This document shows, piece after piece, positions 16,469 to 23,603 of a DNA stretch of 64,000 bases. The DNA comes from Paenibacillus sp. RUD330 (GTDB taxonomy: Bacteria > Bacillota > Bacilli > Paenibacillales > Paenibacillaceae). The translations under genes and the position numbers were made by a program. The stretch spans positions 4,423,501 to 4,487,500 of the forward strand of contig NZ_CP022655.2 in the NCBI RefSeq assembly GCF_002243345.2, written 5' to 3'. Each line of letters begins with the position of its first letter. Position 1 is the first letter of the stretch. The notes under the pieces are model-generated. The model made no database searches and had not been told where the DNA came from. It saw nothing but the letters and a program-made list of their open reading frames with translations.

Positions 16469-18051
16469 GCCAACGCCTCCTTCTTGTCGCCGTCCGGACT
16501 GCCTTCCTGCCCGGCTTCGGCGGCTGCAGCCGCTTCTCCCATGCCTGTCATGAGCATGCCGATGACCGCACGGTCCGCTTCATCATGCTTCAGCTCTCCG
16601 ATGATCCGGCCGCCGAAGAGGACGAGAATCCGATCGGACAGCTGCAGGATCTCATCCAGATCCTCCGAGATCAGCAGCACGCCGCCTCCCGTCTCCCGCA
16701 AGTCCATGAGCATCCGATGCACGCTGTCCGTCGCGCCGACATCCAGTCCCTGCGTCGGGTGGACGGCGACGAGCAGCTTCGGCTCCCTCGATATCTCGCG
16801 GGCGAACAGCAGCTTCTGCTGATTGCCTCCCGACAGCATCCGGACGGGGGTGTCGATGTCCGGCGTGCGGACGTCGAAGCGCTCCACCTGCTCCGCCGCC
16901 CAGCTTTTGTTGGCCCGCCCGCGCAGCAGTCCGAGACGGGAGGAGCGCTCGCCGTTCCGGTACGATTTGGCGATCAGGTTGTCCGTCAGCGCCAGGCTGC
17001 CCGCAAGGCCGCTCTTCATCCGGTTCTCCGGAATATGGGAAATGCCGGCGTCAATCGTGTCCCGCACCGAGGCGTTCCGCCATTTCTTGCCGTCGAACTC
17101 GATCTCGCCCGACTTCCACTCCTGAAGTCCGTTGAGCACCTCGGCCAATTCCTTCTGTCCGTTGCCCGCAACGCCGGCAATGCCTACGATCTCGCCCCGG
17201 TTCACCGTCAGATCCAGTCCGTCGAGCGCCTGGCGCCCGCCGTGTCCGGCCGCCTTGAGCCTGCGGATGGCGAGCAGAGGCTCCGTTCCCGCCTCCCCGC
17301 GTTCCTTGCGCTCCAGCACGACCTCCTTGCCGACCATCAGTCGGGCGAGCTCCCGCTCGTCCGTGTCCTCCTTGTCGAGCGAGGCGATCATCCTGCCCTT
17401 GCGCATGACCGAGATGCGGTCGGCGACGCTCATGACCTCCTTCATCTTGTGCGTCGTGATGATGATCGTCTTGCCCTCGGCCCGCATCTGCCGCAGCGTC
17501 GCGAACAGCTGCTCCGCCTCGCCCGGCGTCAGCACGGAAGTCGGCTCGTCGAGGATGATGATGTCGGCGCCGCGATACAGCGTCTTGACGATTTCGACCC
17601 GCTGCTGCTCGCCGACGGACAGCTGCCAGATCGGCCGGTCCACCGGGAAACCGAGTCCGAAATGAGCGGCAAGCTCCTCGATTTCCCTTGATTTCCGCTT
17701 CAGCCAGCCTCGCCCTCTCCAGAGCGGGCCCTTCTCTCCCAGCACCATGTTCTCCGCAGCCGTCAGCGTCTGCACGAGGCGGAAGTTCTGGAACACCATG
17801 CCGATCCCGAGCTGGGAGGCTTCCTTGGGCGAGCGGATCCGAGCAGGCTTGCCGCTCAGGCAGATCTCTCCCTCGGTAGCGCGGTACACTCCGGAGAGCA
17901 TGCACATCATCGTGCTCTTGCCGGCGCCGTTCTCCCCGAGCAGCGCATGGATTTCCCCTTTGGCCGCCTGGAAGTCCACATGGTCGTTGGCGGTCACGGA
18001 GCCGAACCTCTTCACGATTCCCCGCATATCGACGGCTGGAATGGCATTCAT
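16465..18051 (-). CDS. ABC transporter ATPase, duplicated (NupO-like)
   Basis: A 528-residue protein with two tandem ABC cassettes. The first is complete: Walker A GENGAGKST, signature LSVGEQQRVEI, Walker B IIILDEPTS. The second has a degenerate Walker A (GVAGNGQKEL) and signature LSGGNQQK, as is usual for sugar/nucleoside importers of this class. The start MNAIPAVDM follows AAGGAGG by eight bases; a longer in-frame start at 18126 lacks a site. It energises the BMP-dependent importer. The lipoprotein stop lies 105 bp upstream. Confidence 0.93.
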   Translation of the reverse strand: MNAIPAVDMRGIVKRFGSVTANDHVDFQAAKGEIHALLGENGAGKSTMMCMLSGVYRATEGEICLSGKPARIRSPKEASQLGIGMVFQNFRLVQTLTAAENMVLGEKGPLWRGRGWLKRKSREIEELAAHFGLGFPVDRPIWQLSVGEQQRVEIVKTLYRGADIIILDEPTSVLTPGEAEQLFATLRQMRAEGKTIIITTHKMKEVMSVADRISVMRKGRMIASLDKEDTDERELARLMVGKEVVLERKERGEAGTEPLLAIRRLKAAGHGGRQALDGLDLTVNRGEIVGIAGVAGNGQKELAEVLNGLQEWKSGEIEFDGKKWRNASVRDTIDAGISHIPENRMKSGLAGSLALTDNLIAKSYRNGERSSRLGLLRGRANKSWAAEQVERFDVRTPDIDTPVRMLSGGNQQKLLFAREISREPKLLVAVHPTQGLDVGATDSVHRMLMDLRETGGGVLLISEDLDEILQLSDRILVLFGGRIIGELKHDEADRAVIGMLMTGMGEAAAAAEAGQEGSPDGDKKEALA

Positions 18052-18156
18052 CTCGCAGTCCTCCTTCAGTATGAAGCGCGGGTGCAAAAACGGCTCAGAC
18101 CCCTTGGGGACAAGGGATCTGAACACGCCTGCTCCGGTTCGGATGATCGGTTGCCC

Positions 18157-19299
18157 TTACTTCGGAATCGTTCCGTCGACGCCTTTGACGAGCCAATCCA
18201 TGGCGAGAATCTCGTCGAGGCTGAGCGACTTGCCTTGCTCGACCTTGGCCGCTCCGGACTGATCGGCGAGCGGGCCTGCGAATACGTCCAGTGTCCCGTC
18301 CAGCAGCTTGCCCTTGGCATCCTCGACCATTTTCTTCACATCATCCGGAATCTTCGCTCCCAGAGGAGCGAGGCCGACCATGCCGTCCTTGATATCGCCC
18401 ATGTATGAATCGCTCTTCCACGTTCCGTCCATGACGGACTTGACGACCTTCGTATAATACGGCCCCCAGTTCCAGGTCGGGTTGGTCAAGTAGCTGTCCG
18501 GCGCAAACCGGCTCATGTCGGAATCGTTGCCTCCTGCGAACGCGCCCCGCTCGGCCGCCGCCTGGATCGTAGCCGGGGAATCCTGGTAGGCGAGCAGCAC
18601 GTCCGCGCCTTTGTCCAGCAGGCTGACCGCCGCCTGCCGCTCCGCTGTCGGATCGTACCAGGTGTTGGACCAGATGACGCTTACCTTGGCGTCGGGGTTG
18701 ACGCTTTGCGCTCCGAGGGCAAAGGCGTTCAGGTTGTAGATGACCTCCGGAATCGGGAACGCCCCGACGTAGCCGATGAGGTTCTTTTTCGTCATCTTGC
18801 CGGCCGCGATTCCGGACAGGTAGCTGGCTTCATAGTTGCGTCCGAAGTAGGTGCCCATGTTGTCCGCCGTTTTATAGCCCGCCGCATGCTCGAAAATCAC
18901 GTTCGGGAACTTCTTGGCCACGTTCAGCGTGTAGTCCATATAACCGAAGCTGGTCGTGAAGATGAGGTCATGGTCCTGCGCCAGCTCGGTGATGATCCGC
19001 TCGGCGTCCGCGCTCTCCGGGACGTTCTCGACGGTATCCGCCTTGATGCCGGTCTGCTCCTCCATATATTTGCGGCCATTGTCATGCTCGTAGGTCCAGC
19101 CTCCGTCTCCTGGCGGCCCGATGTAGACAAAGGCGACCCGAGGCTTCTCGATCGCCGGCTTGGCGCTCCCGCCCTCCGCCGTTCCTGCATTTGCCGCCGT
19201 GCCGGAATTCGAGCTCGAGCTGTTCCCGCATCCTGCCGTCACAAGCATAAGTGCCATCAACATGACCGTCGCTGCCTTGAACGAAATGACCCTCTTCAT
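18157..19299 (-). CDS. BMP-family substrate-binding lipoprotein
   Basis: A 380-residue solute-binding protein of the basic membrane protein (Bmp/PnrA/NupN) family. The signal peptide ends in the lipobox LVTAGC with lipidated Cys24, followed by a Ser/Asn/Gly linker that tethers it to the outer face of the membrane. The core begins at KPRVAFVYIGPPGDGGWTYEHD, a family hallmark. Bmp proteins bind purine nucleosides, which fits the cluster. It is the first gene of the transporter operon; a promoter and a PUC-box-like site lie about 65-105 bp upstream, and AGGAGG precedes the start. Confidence 0.93.
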   Translation of the reverse strand: MKRVISFKAATVMLMALMLVTAGCGNSSSSNSGTAANAGTAEGGSAKPAIEKPRVAFVYIGPPGDGGWTYEHDNGRKYMEEQTGIKADTVENVPESADAERIITELAQDHDLIFTTSFGYMDYTLNVAKKFPNVIFEHAAGYKTADNMGTYFGRNYEASYLSGIAAGKMTKKNLIGYVGAFPIPEVIYNLNAFALGAQSVNPDAKVSVIWSNTWYDPTAERQAAVSLLDKGADVLLAYQDSPATIQAAAERGAFAGGNDSDMSRFAPDSYLTNPTWNWGPYYTKVVKSVMDGTWKSDSYMGDIKDGMVGLAPLGAKIPDDVKKMVEDAKGKLLDGTLDVFAGPLADQSGAAKVEQGKSLSLDEILAMDWLVKGVDGTIPK

Positions 19300-19361
19300 C
19301 TCTTATCCTCCTTCAGATCGGCTGCCTGGCTCGGGGCCGCGGCAGAGGCTTTCTGATCCCA

Positions 19362-19404
19362 ACTATAAGATTCGCGATTCGTTTGCGTCAATTAACCTTA
19401 CATA
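19362..19404 (-). promoter_or_regulatory. Promoter of the BMP-ABC/purine operon with PUC-box-like site
   Basis: On the minus strand, -35 TTGACG (19386-19391) is followed by a 17-bp spacer and -10 TTATAG (19363-19368). Directly upstream of the -35, at 19392-19404, is TATGTAAGGTTAA, which matches 10 of 13 positions of the Bacillus subtilis PUC box WWWCNTTGGTTAA as I remember it. Its position suits activation by PucR. The match is partial, so binding is an inference. Confidence 0.6.
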
Positions 19405-19441
19405 CATTTGGAATCAAGGCTGGTTTGTATCGGTTTCCATT

Positions 19442-19454
19442 GTGCATGATGCAC
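19442..19454. promoter_or_regulatory. 13-bp palindrome upstream of the BMP operon
   Basis: GTGCATGATGCAC is a perfect palindrome about 50 bp upstream of the -35. It could be an operator; no regulator is assigned. Confidence 0.4.
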
Positions 19455-19502
19455 GAACAAGAGACGAAAAGGATGCTTGGCGCTGCTCTTCGACTCATTT
19501 TA

Positions 19503-19520
19503 TGTAATATATATGTTACA
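19503..19520. promoter_or_regulatory. 18-bp near-palindromic AT-rich candidate operator
   Basis: TGTAATATATATGTTACA has half-sites TGTAAYATA in inverted orientation with one imperfect pair. It lies between the mocA-like terminator and the BMP promoter. The TGTAA/TTACA ends resemble operators of several Firmicute regulator families, but none can be named here. Confidence 0.45.
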
Positions 19521-19567
19521 CTCCCATCGAATCGGGTCGTCCTGCCCATATCCGGCCTTTCCTCATG

Positions 19568-19607
19568 CAAAAAAGACCCGAACCTCCGAAACGGAGATTC
19601 GAGTCTT
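19568..19607 (-). terminator. Intrinsic terminator after the mocA-like gene
   Basis: A 16-bp stem with a few G-U pairs (19573-19588 and 19592-19607), a three-base loop and six T on the minus strand. It separates the pucR-xdhC-mocA unit from the transporter operon. Confidence 0.9.
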
Positions 19608-19624
19608 CTGTCCCTATATATCCG

Positions 19625-20350
19625 CTATGGAACCTGCGCGCCCCGGCCCGCCGCCGGCTTGCGATTCAGCCAAGCCCCGGCGATCATCTCCAGATCTTCC
19701 GGAGTATCGGCATCGTACAGGCTGCTTTCCGCCACATCCCCGAGCATTTCGCCTCTGAAGCCCGCGCCGGCGAACAGCTGCCGCGCCCCGCGGTCTCCTT
19801 CCAGCGCGGCCAGCGCGGGAAACATGGATCGCCGCATGATCGCCGGCGGCATCGGAACGCCTTGCAGGGCGCATGCGGCCCAGTCGAGCTTCGGATTCCG
19901 AAGCAGGACATCCGCCAGCCTGGCCAGCAGCCCGGCGTCGACGAGCGGCTGGTCGGCGAGAGCGACCAGCACCGCATCGGGCGGCTCGCCGCAGGCGCCG
20001 TCATCGGCCGCCGCCAGGCCGCAGCGCAGGGAATGAGCCATGCCGAGCGAGGCGTCGCGGCAGGCCACGATTTCCACCGCCGCGTCGCCGGCCGCTTCGC
20101 CGCTCCCTCCCGGCAGCCAGGAGCCATCGTCGTCCTCCCGCAAGACGACAAGCAGCCGCTGCAGCCCCGCGCCCGCCATCGCCCGAACGGCAGAAGCGCC
20201 GAGCGGCTCCCCATCCGGCAGCGGCTGCCGCAGCTTCGGGAATCCCATCCGGCGGCTGAAGCCGGCCGCCAGGCAGATCCCCGTTATCTTCAGCGGACGG
20301 TTCGTCTCAAGAGCTCCCCTATCTTCCGCCTCTTCTCCCGATGTCCTCAT
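19625..20350 (-). CDS. pucB: Molybdenum cofactor cytidylyltransferase-like protein (PucB/MocA)
   Basis: A 241-residue nucleotidyltransferase with the N-terminal signature LAAGFSRRMGFPK (about 27-39) and the ALADQPLVD motif. MocA-type enzymes attach CMP to molybdopterin for enzymes of the xanthine dehydrogenase family. The ATG overlaps the xdhC-like stop by 4 bp. It works with the XdhC-like protein to mature PucD. A strong terminator follows the gene. Confidence 0.88.
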   Translation of the reverse strand: MRTSGEEAEDRGALETNRPLKITGICLAAGFSRRMGFPKLRQPLPDGEPLGASAVRAMAGAGLQRLLVVLREDDDGSWLPGGSGEAAGDAAVEIVACRDASLGMAHSLRCGLAAADDGACGEPPDAVLVALADQPLVDAGLLARLADVLLRNPKLDWAACALQGVPMPPAIMRRSMFPALAALEGDRGARQLFAGAGFRGEMLGDVAESSLYDADTPEDLEMIAGAWLNRKPAAGRGAQVP

Positions 20351-21438
20351 GTCCTTCCAGGCTCAACCGGGCAGGCGAAGCCTGCTTCTCCTCCCGCCGC
20401 TCCGAGCGGAACCGCCTCGCGGTCTCGAGGAAGAGGGACAAGCATGCGCCTCGGACGCATGGAGGTTCTTGCTGCCGGCTTCGCCTCCCGCTCGGCCAGC
20501 CGCCGCACGGCGATCAGCTCGGCGACGACGCTGACCGCGATTTCCACCGGACCGTCCGCTCCGATGTCGAGACCGACCGGCGCGAAGACGGGAGCTGCGG
20601 GCAGCAGGCCGTCAAGCAGCGCCGCCACCCGCTTGCGGGAGCCCAGAATTCCGATATATCGCAGCGGACAGGGAGACAGCAGCTCCAGCATCGCCCGATC
20701 CCGCTGAAGCTGATGGCTGCAGATGAACACATAATCGGCAGGACCGACGCTCAGCTCCCGCAGGATGGAATCCGCCGTGCCGAGCGCCAGCTGCGCTCCC
20801 GGATACCGCTCCGCCGTGCAGAGCTCTTCCCGCCAGTCGGCCACGGCAAGGCGAAACCCGGCCGCTTCCGCCAGCCGCGCAACCGGAAGCGAATCCGCTC
20901 CGGCCCCGAAGAGGATCAGGCGCGGGCGGGCATGAATCGGAAAGGAATAATGTCCGGCTCCGTCGCTCTCGATTCCAGCGACGGCTAAGCTCGAAGCTTC
21001 AAGCAGCCGGTATTCGATCGCCCGTCCTGACGAGCCCAGCATCCGCTCCAAATGCAAGGCCGTCCCGCCGTTATGAGCCGCAGCCCTCCGGATGCAGGAG
21101 GCCAGCTCCCCTTCCACCCTTTCCAGGAGGACCGTCACCGTTCCGCCGCAGCCGATCGCCTCGCCCCACATCAAGTCGTCGGGCGATTCCATTTCGTACA
21201 GCACCCTTTCCCACGTCGGCTCCGGCGGCGAGGAGCCCATGTCGAGCAGAGCCTCGGCCCGCGCCTCTAGATCGGCTTCCAGACAGCCGGGGCTGAGGCT
21301 GCCGCGCTTCCAGCCGCCGCGGCCCAGCAGCATGCAGGCACCCGGCTTGCGATAGGAATGTCCCCTTGCCTCCACAATCGTCGCCAGGACGGCCGGACGC
21401 TCGCCATCCCAGGATGAAAGCACCGCATGCGCATCCAT
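20347..21438 (-). CDS. pucA: XdhC/CoxI-family molybdenum enzyme maturation protein
   Basis: A 363-residue protein with the N-terminal XdhC/CoxI domain (VLATIVEARGHSYRKPGA, EAIGCGGTVTVLLE) and a C-terminal Rossmann part (LILFGAGADSLPVARLAEAAGF) ending in the GILGSRKRV motif. XdhC proteins bind the molybdenum cofactor and deliver it, sulfurated, to xanthine dehydrogenase. The start is taken at the second ATG because GGGAGGG directly abuts the first. The last 45 residues are Arg/Pro-rich and may be a lineage-specific tail. Confidence 0.9.
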   Translation of the reverse strand: MDAHAVLSSWDGERPAVLATIVEARGHSYRKPGACMLLGRGGWKRGSLSPGCLEADLEARAEALLDMGSSPPEPTWERVLYEMESPDDLMWGEAIGCGGTVTVLLERVEGELASCIRRAAAHNGGTALHLERMLGSSGRAIEYRLLEASSLAVAGIESDGAGHYSFPIHARPRLILFGAGADSLPVARLAEAAGFRLAVADWREELCTAERYPGAQLALGTADSILRELSVGPADYVFICSHQLQRDRAMLELLSPCPLRYIGILGSRKRVAALLDGLLPAAPVFAPVGLDIGADGPVEIAVSVVAELIAVRRLAEREAKPAARTSMRPRRMLVPLPRDREAVPLGAAGGEAGFACPVEPGRT

Positions 21439-21542
21439 GAGCATCCCTCCCCGTAGTCCTGCCCGACGGCCGTTCCTCGCGGAACGCCCGCAGTTATTCC
21501 TCTCTCTATTCCCTGCCGGCCGTTAGGAGCGCCGGATCTGCC

Positions 21543-23153
21543 CTATTTCCTTCCGGCCGTTCGCAGCGCAGCAGCCGGCTCCTCCGCTTTCGCCGACATG
21601 CCGCGCAGCTGGAAAGCCAGCTTCAGCCGCAGCAGATCGTCCGTCTTCTTGAGATCGACCTCAAGCAGCTCGCTGATCTTATCCATCCGATAGGAAGCCG
21701 TGTTCCGGTGGATGTAGAGCTTCTTGGCCGTCTCGCTCAGCTGGCCGTCGTTGTCGAGGTAAACCTCCAGCGTCCGCAGCATCTCCTGCCTGTATTCCGG
21801 CTCTTTGCGCAGCAATCCGCCCAGCACCCGGTCGCAAAAGGCCGCCATCCTCTCTTTCGGGCAATGCTCGAACAGATAGGCGAGCTCCAGCCTCCGGTAG
21901 GGCACGACCGGATCCGGCACTCCCCATTCGGCGGCGAGCCGCAGCGTCTCCTTGAGCTCCATCCATGCCGAAGCAAGCGACTGCTCCCCGCTCCTGCGCC
22001 CGCCCATGGCCGCTCGCGCGACGCAGCCGGCCGACTTGCGCAGATTGCCGGAGCAGGACGCGAGATGCTCCGCCAGCTCATCGGCTCCGGCTCCATCGGG
22101 AAACAGCGACAGGACGCCCTCTTCCATATCCAGATGAAGAGCCCCTAATGCCGACAGGACGGGATGGCTCCCGTATTCCTGGCGGATCCTCTCCATTCTG
22201 GCGCTGCGCCCGGCAGCGTCGGAAGTCCCTCCCGGCGAGGTCAGAACCGGGATGTACGCCCCTTTCAGCACGGGATTGCCGAAGCTCTCTCCGTAGGCGG
22301 CGAGCTCGGCTGGAGGCAAAGCGCCCGCAAGGCAGGCCCGGATCTGGTCCTCGTACTGCCTGCTGCGGTTGTCCGCGGACTGAATTCGCGCTTCCATCTG
22401 ATAGGCGATCAGCTCAGCCGCCTGATGGAACAGCCCTTCCTCCAGCGTCGTGAAGAGAGGCTCGCCCGTGACAAAGCAGGCGTATCCCGCCGGCTTTCCC
22501 CCGCTTTGGAGAGGCACGCGGTAGCATTGCCAGCCTTCCCCTTTCACCCAGGGATGCCGCCCCTTCCATGGCCATGCCCGCAGAAGGCTTTCTTCGGGAA
22601 CGCCGCTGTTGTTGAACAGGGCTCTGCCTTCCCCGCTGACGACCGCCAGAGGATAGCCGACAACTCCGCTGATTTCCTCGAACAGCTGGAGAATGGGGTC
22701 GCTTTGGAGGGCGAAGCGCATGAGCCGCTTCTGCTTTTCCATCGCTGCCTGGAGAGCTTTTGTGCTCCGCTGCATTTCGGCTCTGTAAAGCCCGTTCATT
22801 TGATCGGAGAAAGTGAATTCGTACGGAAGCTGAATGAGGGGAAAGCCAAGCTTGTCGGCCATGAGGATAAGCTCAGGCGGAATCCGTTCCCAGAATCGGC
22901 CCAGCTTGATGCCGAGTCCGGAAGAGCCTCTGCGGTTCAGCTGCTCCAGCAGTCCCGCTCCGCCTTGAGGGTCGTCCTTGATGAGATACCCTGTCGTGAA
23001 CAACATCTCGCCGTCCTTGATCCAGTCCCAGATATCGGGAGCGTCCATGACATTGACGGATTTGACGATGCGGGTTTTCCCGGCTGCTCCCGCAACGAGC
23101 TTTCCTTCCGAAAGGGGATAGACGGACAGCGCATCTTCGACGGTCAAATGCAT
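21543..23153 (-). CDS. pucR: PucR-family transcriptional regulator of purine catabolism
   Basis: A 536-residue regulator with the N-terminal PucR sensory domain (LTVEDALSVYPLSEGKLVAGA, then the DAPDIWDWIKDGEMLFTTGYLI stretch in pieces), a central GAF-like region and a C-terminal PucR-type HTH (QLSETAKKLYIHRNTASYRMDKI). It probably senses a purine breakdown product and controls this cluster. The start MHLTVEDAL follows GAGGAGG; the longer frame from 23207 would begin inside the promoter. It is divergent from metE and leads pucA-pucB. The promoter -10 TATAAT lies about 55 bp upstream. Confidence 0.93.
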   Translation of the reverse strand: MHLTVEDALSVYPLSEGKLVAGAAGKTRIVKSVNVMDAPDIWDWIKDGEMLFTTGYLIKDDPQGGAGLLEQLNRRGSSGLGIKLGRFWERIPPELILMADKLGFPLIQLPYEFTFSDQMNGLYRAEMQRSTKALQAAMEKQKRLMRFALQSDPILQLFEEISGVVGYPLAVVSGEGRALFNNSGVPEESLLRAWPWKGRHPWVKGEGWQCYRVPLQSGGKPAGYACFVTGEPLFTTLEEGLFHQAAELIAYQMEARIQSADNRSRQYEDQIRACLAGALPPAELAAYGESFGNPVLKGAYIPVLTSPGGTSDAAGRSARMERIRQEYGSHPVLSALGALHLDMEEGVLSLFPDGAGADELAEHLASCSGNLRKSAGCVARAAMGGRRSGEQSLASAWMELKETLRLAAEWGVPDPVVPYRRLELAYLFEHCPKERMAAFCDRVLGGLLRKEPEYRQEMLRTLEVYLDNDGQLSETAKKLYIHRNTASYRMDKISELLEVDLKKTDDLLRLKLAFQLRGMSAKAEEPAAALRTAGRK

Positions 23154-23205
23154 TGAGGTTCCTCCTCGCGCTGGCTTGATCTTTATACATGTTAGGTTAT
23201 CTATC

Positions 23206-23234
23206 ATTATAAGTCGAGATCACCCATCCAACAA
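23206..23234 (-). promoter_or_regulatory. Candidate pucR promoter
   Basis: A perfect minus-strand -10 TATAAT (23206-23211) with a 17-bp spacer and weak -35 TTGTTG (23229-23234). A GGTTA core resembling part of a PUC box lies just downstream near 23193, which could allow autoregulation. Confidence 0.55.
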
Positions 23235-23301
23235 TCCTTTTTTGTTTATCCCGTCGCCATCCCACTATATATCTAACATAAATCTGACATATTTAATCAT
23301 T

Positions 23302-23460
23302 AGCTTTTCCTTCGAGCTTTTTCCTTCGAGCTTTTTCCCTTGAGCTTTTTCCTTCGAGCTTTCTTTCCTTTGGTTTCTTTCCCTTTCGGTTTTTCTTTCC
23401 CCTTTCCCCTTCGGATTTCTTTCCCTTTTCCTTGCGGTTCCTTCCCTTGAACTCCAGGCT
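23302..23460. repeat. 14-bp tandem repeats and long pyrimidine tract upstream of metE
   Basis: AGCTTTTTCCTTCG-type units begin at 23302, 23315, 23329, 23343 and 23357 (periods 13, 14, 14, 14). They grade into an almost pure C/T tract to about 23455. The tract lies between divergent pucR and metE. No S-box or T-box sequence was recognised in the 23212-23603 leader region. The minus-strand frame across it is Lys/Glu/Arg-rich and has no ribosome site, so it is not called. Confidence 0.8.
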
Positions 23461-23483
23461 TCGCTCATTAAGACCATTCGCTA

Positions 23484-23516
23484 TAGCCGCAGAGCATGGC
23501 TGGCTATAGCTTATAA
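23484..23516. promoter_or_regulatory. Inverted repeats upstream of metE
   Basis: GCTATAGCC and GGCTATAGC form a 9-bp inverted repeat around a 13-base loop, followed by the palindrome GCTTATAAGC near 23510-23519. They may be operator or leader structure for metE; no regulator is assigned. Confidence 0.4.
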
Positions 23517-23603
23517 GCCTTAGTCTATATCCGAGCAATCATGTTATGTTTCGTTTAAGGCAAGATCAGGAACGCCGCACATTTATTTTCGGGAGGATAC
23601 GGA

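Noticed and set aside
19300..19567. Purine riboswitch before the BMP operon
   Set aside because: The conserved loop and junction motifs of the purine aptamer are not visible; a promoter and palindromes explain the region better.
23265..23477. Lys/Glu-rich 70-residue minus-strand frame
   Set aside because: It is the translation of a low-complexity pyrimidine tract with 14-bp repeats and has no ribosome binding site.
23208..23603. S-box or T-box before metE
   Set aside because: None of the conserved core sequences is present by eye.
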